Assembly: GCA_964372275.1 (NCBI GenBank)
Contig: CAYJRR010000107.1
Coordinates: 1-15,571 of the forward strand
DNA: 15,571 nt
Direction: 5' to 3'
DNA from: CAYJRR01 sp964372275 [NCBI: uncultured bacterium]
GTDB lineage: Bacteria; CAYJRR01
Shown here one piece after another: positions 14,017-15,571 of the stretch. Under the pieces are notes generated by a model. The model was given only the letters and a program-made list of their open reading frames with translations. It made no database searches and was not told the DNA's origin. Within the stretch, counting starts at the first letter, position 1. Each line of letters begins with the position of its first letter. Position numbers and translations under genes: made by a program.

Positions 14017-14826
14017 ATGACGATCACCGCGATGAACCGCCGTTACGAGTACCTCCTGGGTGACTCCCCGCGCGAGACTGAGCGCCTGCGCGCCCAGGCC
14101 GAGCTGTGGAACCCGGTGTCCTTCGACCTGTTCGATCGTCTCGGCATCAAGCGCGGTTGGAAGGTGCTGGAGGTCGGCCCCGGCCAGGGTTCGCTGCACC
14201 TGGAGCTGCGGCGGCGCATCGGCGGTCCGGTCGATGCCGTCGAGCGCTCGCCCGTCTTCGTCCAGCGGCTGCGCGTGGCGTGCGAGCGCGACGGGCTTGG
14301 CGCTCCCCACATCTGGGCGTCTGATCTCATCGACGCCGCGCTCCCGAAGGCTCGCTACGACCTGATCTTCGCCCGCTGGGTTTTTCTGTTTCTGCCGCGG
14401 CCGGCGGCCCATCTCGCCAAGCTCGTTCGGGCGCTGAAGCCCGGCGGGTTGATCGCCCTCCAGGATTACCACCGTGAGACGCTGGACATGGTCCCGCGCC
14501 CGCCCGAGTGGAAGGCGTTCCTCGAGGCCGACCGTGCCTTCTTCGCCTCCCAGGAGGGCGACGCCAGCATCGGCAGCATGCTCCCGAATCTGTTCCGCCA
14601 GGCGGGGCTGGCGCTCGTGGAGACGAACGCCACGCTGAAGGTCGGTCACCCCGGCTCGCCGACCTGGAGCTGGCTGACCGACTACTTTCTGGGCGTGATG
14701 GACCGGCTTGGCGAATTCGCGACCCTCGAGCGCCGGTGGCGCGCGGCGGCGCGGGACCCGAGCTCGCTGCTGGTCGCGCCTACGGTCCTCGACGTCGTCG
14801 GGCGGAAGCCGCGGAGGACGCGCTGA
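14017..14826 (+). CDS. Class I SAM-dependent methyltransferase
   Basis: This 269-residue Rossmann-fold methyltransferase has an unknown substrate. Motif I is VLEVGPGQG (residues 50-58). The acidic motif II residue is Glu76 (VDAVERS), and Asp103 sits in the adenine-binding loop (WASDLID). YDLIFARWVFLFLP (114-127) and LKPGGLIALQDY (140-151) are the later core strands. The architecture resembles UbiE/Methyltransf_11-type small-molecule enzymes and lacks the (N/D)PPY motif of DNA N-methyltransferases. The C-terminal 110 residues carry a helical cap. The ATG at 14017 lacks a strong Shine-Dalgarno; ATG 14032 is an alternative. The stop overlaps the start of the Ada-like gene as TGATG, so the two are translationally coupled and probably act in one response. 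Confidence 0.88.
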   Translation: MTITAMNRRYEYLLGDSPRETERLRAQAELWNPVSFDLFDRLGIKRGWKVLEVGPGQGSLHLELRRRIGGPVDAVERSPVFVQRLRVACERDGLGAPHIWASDLIDAALPKARYDLIFARWVFLFLPRPAAHLAKLVRALKPGGLIALQDYHRETLDMVPRPPEWKAFLEADRAFFASQEGDASIGSMLPNLFRQAGLALVETNATLKVGHPGSPTWSWLTDYFLGVMDRLGEFATLERRWRAAARDPSSLLVAPTVLDVVGRKPRRTR

Positions 14827-15571
14827 TGCCGTCCGACTATGCGCGGGTCGAGCGCGCCATCCGCTACCTCGACGAGCACGTGACCGACCAGCCGGCCCTG
14901 ACCGACGTCGCCGACCATGTGGGCCTCAGCCCGTTCTACTTCCAGCGGCTGTTCAAGCGTTGGGCGGGCGTGACACCGAAGTCCTTCCTTCAGCACGCGA
15001 CGCTCGTCCGCGCCAAGCAGCTCCTCCGCGGGCGCGAGAGCGTGCTTCAGAGCAGCCTGGATCTCGGCCTGTCGAGCCCGAGCCGTCTGCATGACTTGTT
15101 CGTCACCGTCGAGGCGATGACGCCGGGCGAATTCAGGTCCGGCGCCATCCTACTTCGCTGGGCGGTCCACGCGACCCCGTTCGGCGACGCCGTCTTTGTC
15201 GCCACGGAGCGCGGACTGTGCGGTCTCGCGTTCACGGGCGCGAAGGGGTTCCTCGAAGCATCCTGGCCGGGCGCGGCGCTTCGGCATGATCCGGCTTTCA
15301 CGCGCCCGTACGCCCAGGAGCTCGCGGCGCGCGTGCGCGGCTCGCCGGAGAGACCGTTGTCCCTGTTGCTCAGGGGCACGCCGTTCCAGCTCCAGGTGTG
15401 GGCGGCGCTCCTCCGCGTTCCCGAGGGCGAGCTCGTCACGTACGGCCAGCTCGCGGCCGCGCTCGGCTCCCTGGGAGCCTCACGCGCCGTCGGGTCGGCC
15501 GTCGGCTCGAACCTGATCGCCTATCTCGTCCCGTGCCACCGCGTGATCCGGTCGACCGGGGCGCTCGGCGG
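14826..15571 (+). CDS. Ada-like AraC regulator / O6-alkylguanine-DNA alkyltransferase (runs off right edge)
   Basis: The open frame starts at ATG 14826, overlapping the methyltransferase stop by 1 nt, and continues for 248 codons to the window end. Residues 1-105 are an AraC-family DNA-binding domain with two helix-turn-helix units (LTDVADHVGLSPFYFQRLFKR; SSLDLGLSSPSRLHDLF, then MTPGEFR). Residues ~112-180 match the N-terminal subdomain of Ogt/Ada. Residues ~184-248 are the alkyltransferase core: TPFQLQVWAALLRVP, GELVTYGQLAAALG, SRAVGSAV with the arginine finger Arg220, Asn229, and the active site PCHRV with Cys237. It should transfer alkyl groups from O6-alkylguanine to Cys237. The N-terminal zinc/phosphotriester domain of E. 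coli Ada is absent, so inducer sensing must differ. Leu replaces the usual Pro after Asn229. Confidence 0.92.
   Translation, partial: MPSDYARVERAIRYLDEHVTDQPALTDVADHVGLSPFYFQRLFKRWAGVTPKSFLQHATLVRAKQLLRGRESVLQSSLDLGLSSPSRLHDLFVTVEAMTPGEFRSGAILLRWAVHATPFGDAVFVATERGLCGLAFTGAKGFLEASWPGAALRHDPAFTRPYAQELAARVRGSPERPLSLLLRGTPFQLQVWAALLRVPEGELVTYGQLAAALGSLGASRAVGSAVGSNLIAYLVPCHRVIRSTGALG

Noticed and set aside
14005-14649. Minus-strand open frame opposite the methyltransferase gene
   Set aside because: No domain and Arg/Gln/Leu-rich; the plus strand carries all the class I methyltransferase motifs.
1-15571. CRISPR array, tRNA or rRNA gene, insertion sequence, phage or defence system
   Set aside because: No regularly spaced repeats, no cloverleaf or rRNA-like sequence, and no transposase, integrase or known defence domain was seen in any credible frame.

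Overview
The window looks like chromosomal DNA of a GC-rich, Gram-negative bacterium. GC content is high throughout, third codon positions are mostly G or C, and Shine-Dalgarno sites are clear. There are three lipoprotein signal peptides with a lipobox, and a Tad/Flp secretin implies an outer membrane. Large surface lipoproteins built from PKD, IPT/TIG, CARDB, PPC and carboxypeptidase-regulatory-like modules would suit a Myxococcota/Deltaproteobacteria-like or similar environmental lineage. The sequence alone does not fix the taxon.

Region 1 (1-2644, minus strand) is the front part of a Tad (tight adherence) type IVc pilus operon. In transcription order it holds flp (pilin), cpaA/tadV (prepilin peptidase), a tadE-like pseudopilin gene, cpaB/rcpC, and cpaC/rcpA (secretin), which runs off the left edge. 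The genes are tightly packed: tadE-like begins inside cpaA, cpaB starts 2 nt after the tadE-like stop, and cpaC shares a GTGA overlap with cpaB. The first catalytic Asp motif of cpaA lies upstream of every ATG, GTG or TTG in its frame.

Region 2 (2910-8698, minus strand) encodes three exported proteins of unknown function: a PKD + IPT/TIG + beta-propeller-like lipoprotein, a small exported protein with two EF-hand/dockerin-like calcium loops, and a 977-residue lipoprotein with a PKD domain, one CARDB domain and three tandem CARDB-PPC modules. None shows a catalytic domain.

Region 3 (8961-13865, plus strand) starts divergently. A lipoprotein with an IPT/TIG domain and five carboxypeptidase-regulatory-like (Cna-B-type) domains comes first. 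It is followed, behind a good sigma-70-like promoter, by a 974-residue HEAT-repeat protein whose last 144 residues contain no Asp or Glu and resemble a histone H1-type tail.

Region 4 (14017-15571, plus strand) is a translationally coupled pair. A class I SAM-dependent methyltransferase overlaps by 1 nt an Ada-like gene (AraC-type DNA-binding domain fused to O6-alkylguanine-DNA alkyltransferase) that runs off the right edge just after its PCHRV active site.

The common theme of regions 1-3 is the cell surface: a Tad pilus assembly locus beside outer-membrane lipoproteins of repeated beta-sandwich modules. That the two work together is inferred only from proximity. No rRNA, tRNA, CRISPR array, transposase or phage gene was seen, and no gene-free stretch exceeds 300 bases.
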